NCBI GenBank assembly: GCA_964405975.1
Contig: CAYOPW010000001.1
Span: 1 to 64,000 of the forward strand
DNA length: 64,000 bases
DNA from: Hyphomicrobium_A sp964405975
GTDB taxonomy: Bacteria; Pseudomonadota; Alphaproteobacteria; Rhizobiales; Hyphomicrobiaceae
Direction: 5' to 3'
How positions within the stretch are numbered: position 1 is the first letter of the stretch; every line of letters starts with the position of its first letter. A program made the translations under genes and the position numbers. The notes under the pieces are model-generated. The model did no database searches. It was not told the origin of the DNA and saw only the letters and a list, made by a program, of their open reading frames with translations. Below, in pieces: positions 63,556-64,000 of the stretch.

Positions 63556-64000
63556 TTCTCCCATCCTTTTGCGCGCAGATCGCAAGCTGGACAATGGCCG
63601 CACCCGTAACCCCAGGTGTGACGGCGCGAGCGAATGCCAAGATAACAGGTGTGGGAGTCCTCGACGATCAGCTCGACCAACGGTGTGCCTCCAAGCTGCT
63701 CGGCCAGCGCCCAGGTGCCGGCTTTGTCGATCCACATGAGCGGCGTTTCGAGAGTGAATTGCGTATCCATGCCGAGCGAAATAGCTTCGCCCAGCGCTTG
63801 CAGCGTTTCGTTGCGGCAGTCGGGATAGCCGGAATAGTCCGTCTCGCACATGCCACCGACGAGAACGCGTATCCCGCGGCGGTAGGCCAGCGCGGCTGCA
63901 TACGTAAAAAAGAGCAAATTGCGGCCGGGCACGAATGTGGAGGGCAGGCCGGCCGCCGTCAGCTGGATCTCGGCATCGCGGGTGAGCGCGGTGTCACTGA
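63531..64000 (-). CDS. queC: 7-cyano-7-deazaguanine synthase, C-terminal part (window edge)
   Basis: Converts carboxydeazaguanine to preQ0, using ATP and ammonia. Only the last about 156 residues are inside the window; the N-terminal PP-loop ATP site lies beyond 64000. Visible are TAAGLPSTFVPGRNLLFFTY, VGGMCETDYSGYPDCRNET, TPLMWIDKAGTWALA and the zinc-binding end CYLGIRSRRHTWGYGCGHCP ACDL. With queD, queE, queF it completes the preQ1 set. Its stop overlaps the start of the 83-residue gene. Confidence 0.96.
   Translation of the reverse strand, partial: SDTALTRDAEIQLTAAGLPSTFVPGRNLLFFTYAAALAYRRGIRVLVGGMCETDYSGYPDCRNETLQALGEAISLGMDTQFTLETPLMWIDKAGTWALAEQLGGTPLVELIVEDSHTCYLGIRSRRHTWGYGCGHCPACDLRAKGWEKWQQQKTS

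Overview
The window looks like chromosomal DNA of an alphaproteobacterium, most likely order Hyphomicrobiales (Rhizobiales). The evidence is GC-rich coding sequence, the alphaproteobacterial order yqeY / dnaG / rpoD beside carA and carB, a primase with degenerate zinc-finger ligands, a cobalamin-dependent methionine synthase split into two genes, and several families common in rhizobial relatives (DUF3126, BTLCP peptidase, PAS_5, a CyaC-type membrane cyclase). Genus cannot be fixed from sequence alone. No rRNA, tRNA, CRISPR array, transposase or prophage was recognised.

Layout. 1-7.5 kb is sparse and accessory-like: a large unknown membrane protein, a stand-alone Lrp-type ligand domain, an XRE-cupin regulator with a palindromic operator, a fasciclin and a DUF378 protein, an lpxD lying apart from the usual lipid A cluster, six copies of a dispersed TGTCCGCT...AGCGGACA palindrome, and a 100-N scaffold gap flanked on both sides by the same 55 bp. 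7.5-19.3 kb carries an XRE/membrane pair, a Gre-like factor, YtoQ, rpoD and dnaG, a phosphatase, yqeY, a DUF2147 protein, the cyclase and an MFS exporter. 19.4-26.3 kb holds carA, two tandem secreted paralogues, carB and greA. 26.2-33.4 kb holds an Lrp regulator, an ELM1-like protein, a CPBP protease, EttA, a MarR-controlled hydrolase/glutathione-transferase pair, and a small three-gene membrane/MlaC-like operon.

34.3-40.6 kb is a methionine operon: an ArsR-methyltransferase fusion whose own promoter carries a palindromic operator, then metF, the homocysteine half of MetH, the folate/B12/activation half, a small membrane protein and a strong terminator. 41.2-53.8 kb is housekeeping: a crotonase lacking both classic glutamates, cysE, DUF3126, gamma-carbonic anhydrase, a BTLCP peptidase, a PAS_5 protein, rhomboid, CBS, patatin, hisI, folE, a NifU-like scaffold, yidD, thrS and a LysR regulator. 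53.8-60.3 kb holds a repeat-tailed secreted protein, a beta-carbonic anhydrase destroyed by an internal deletion, a YcbB-type L,D-transpeptidase, and an acyltransferase / sterol-type glycosyltransferase / beta-lactamase-fold cluster. 60.3-64 kb is the queuosine precursor set queF, queD, queE and queC (queC cut by the window edge), with a DUF2239 gene, dps and an 83-residue unknown gene between. folE at 49 kb supplies the first step of the same pathway.

No clearly new defence or biosynthetic system was found. The best leads are the tandem secreted pair inside the carAB locus, the ArsR-methyltransferase operator, the tip-less Gre factor, the QueD without its usual cysteine, the coupled small ORF before the MlaC-like gene, and the repeat-flanked assembly gap.
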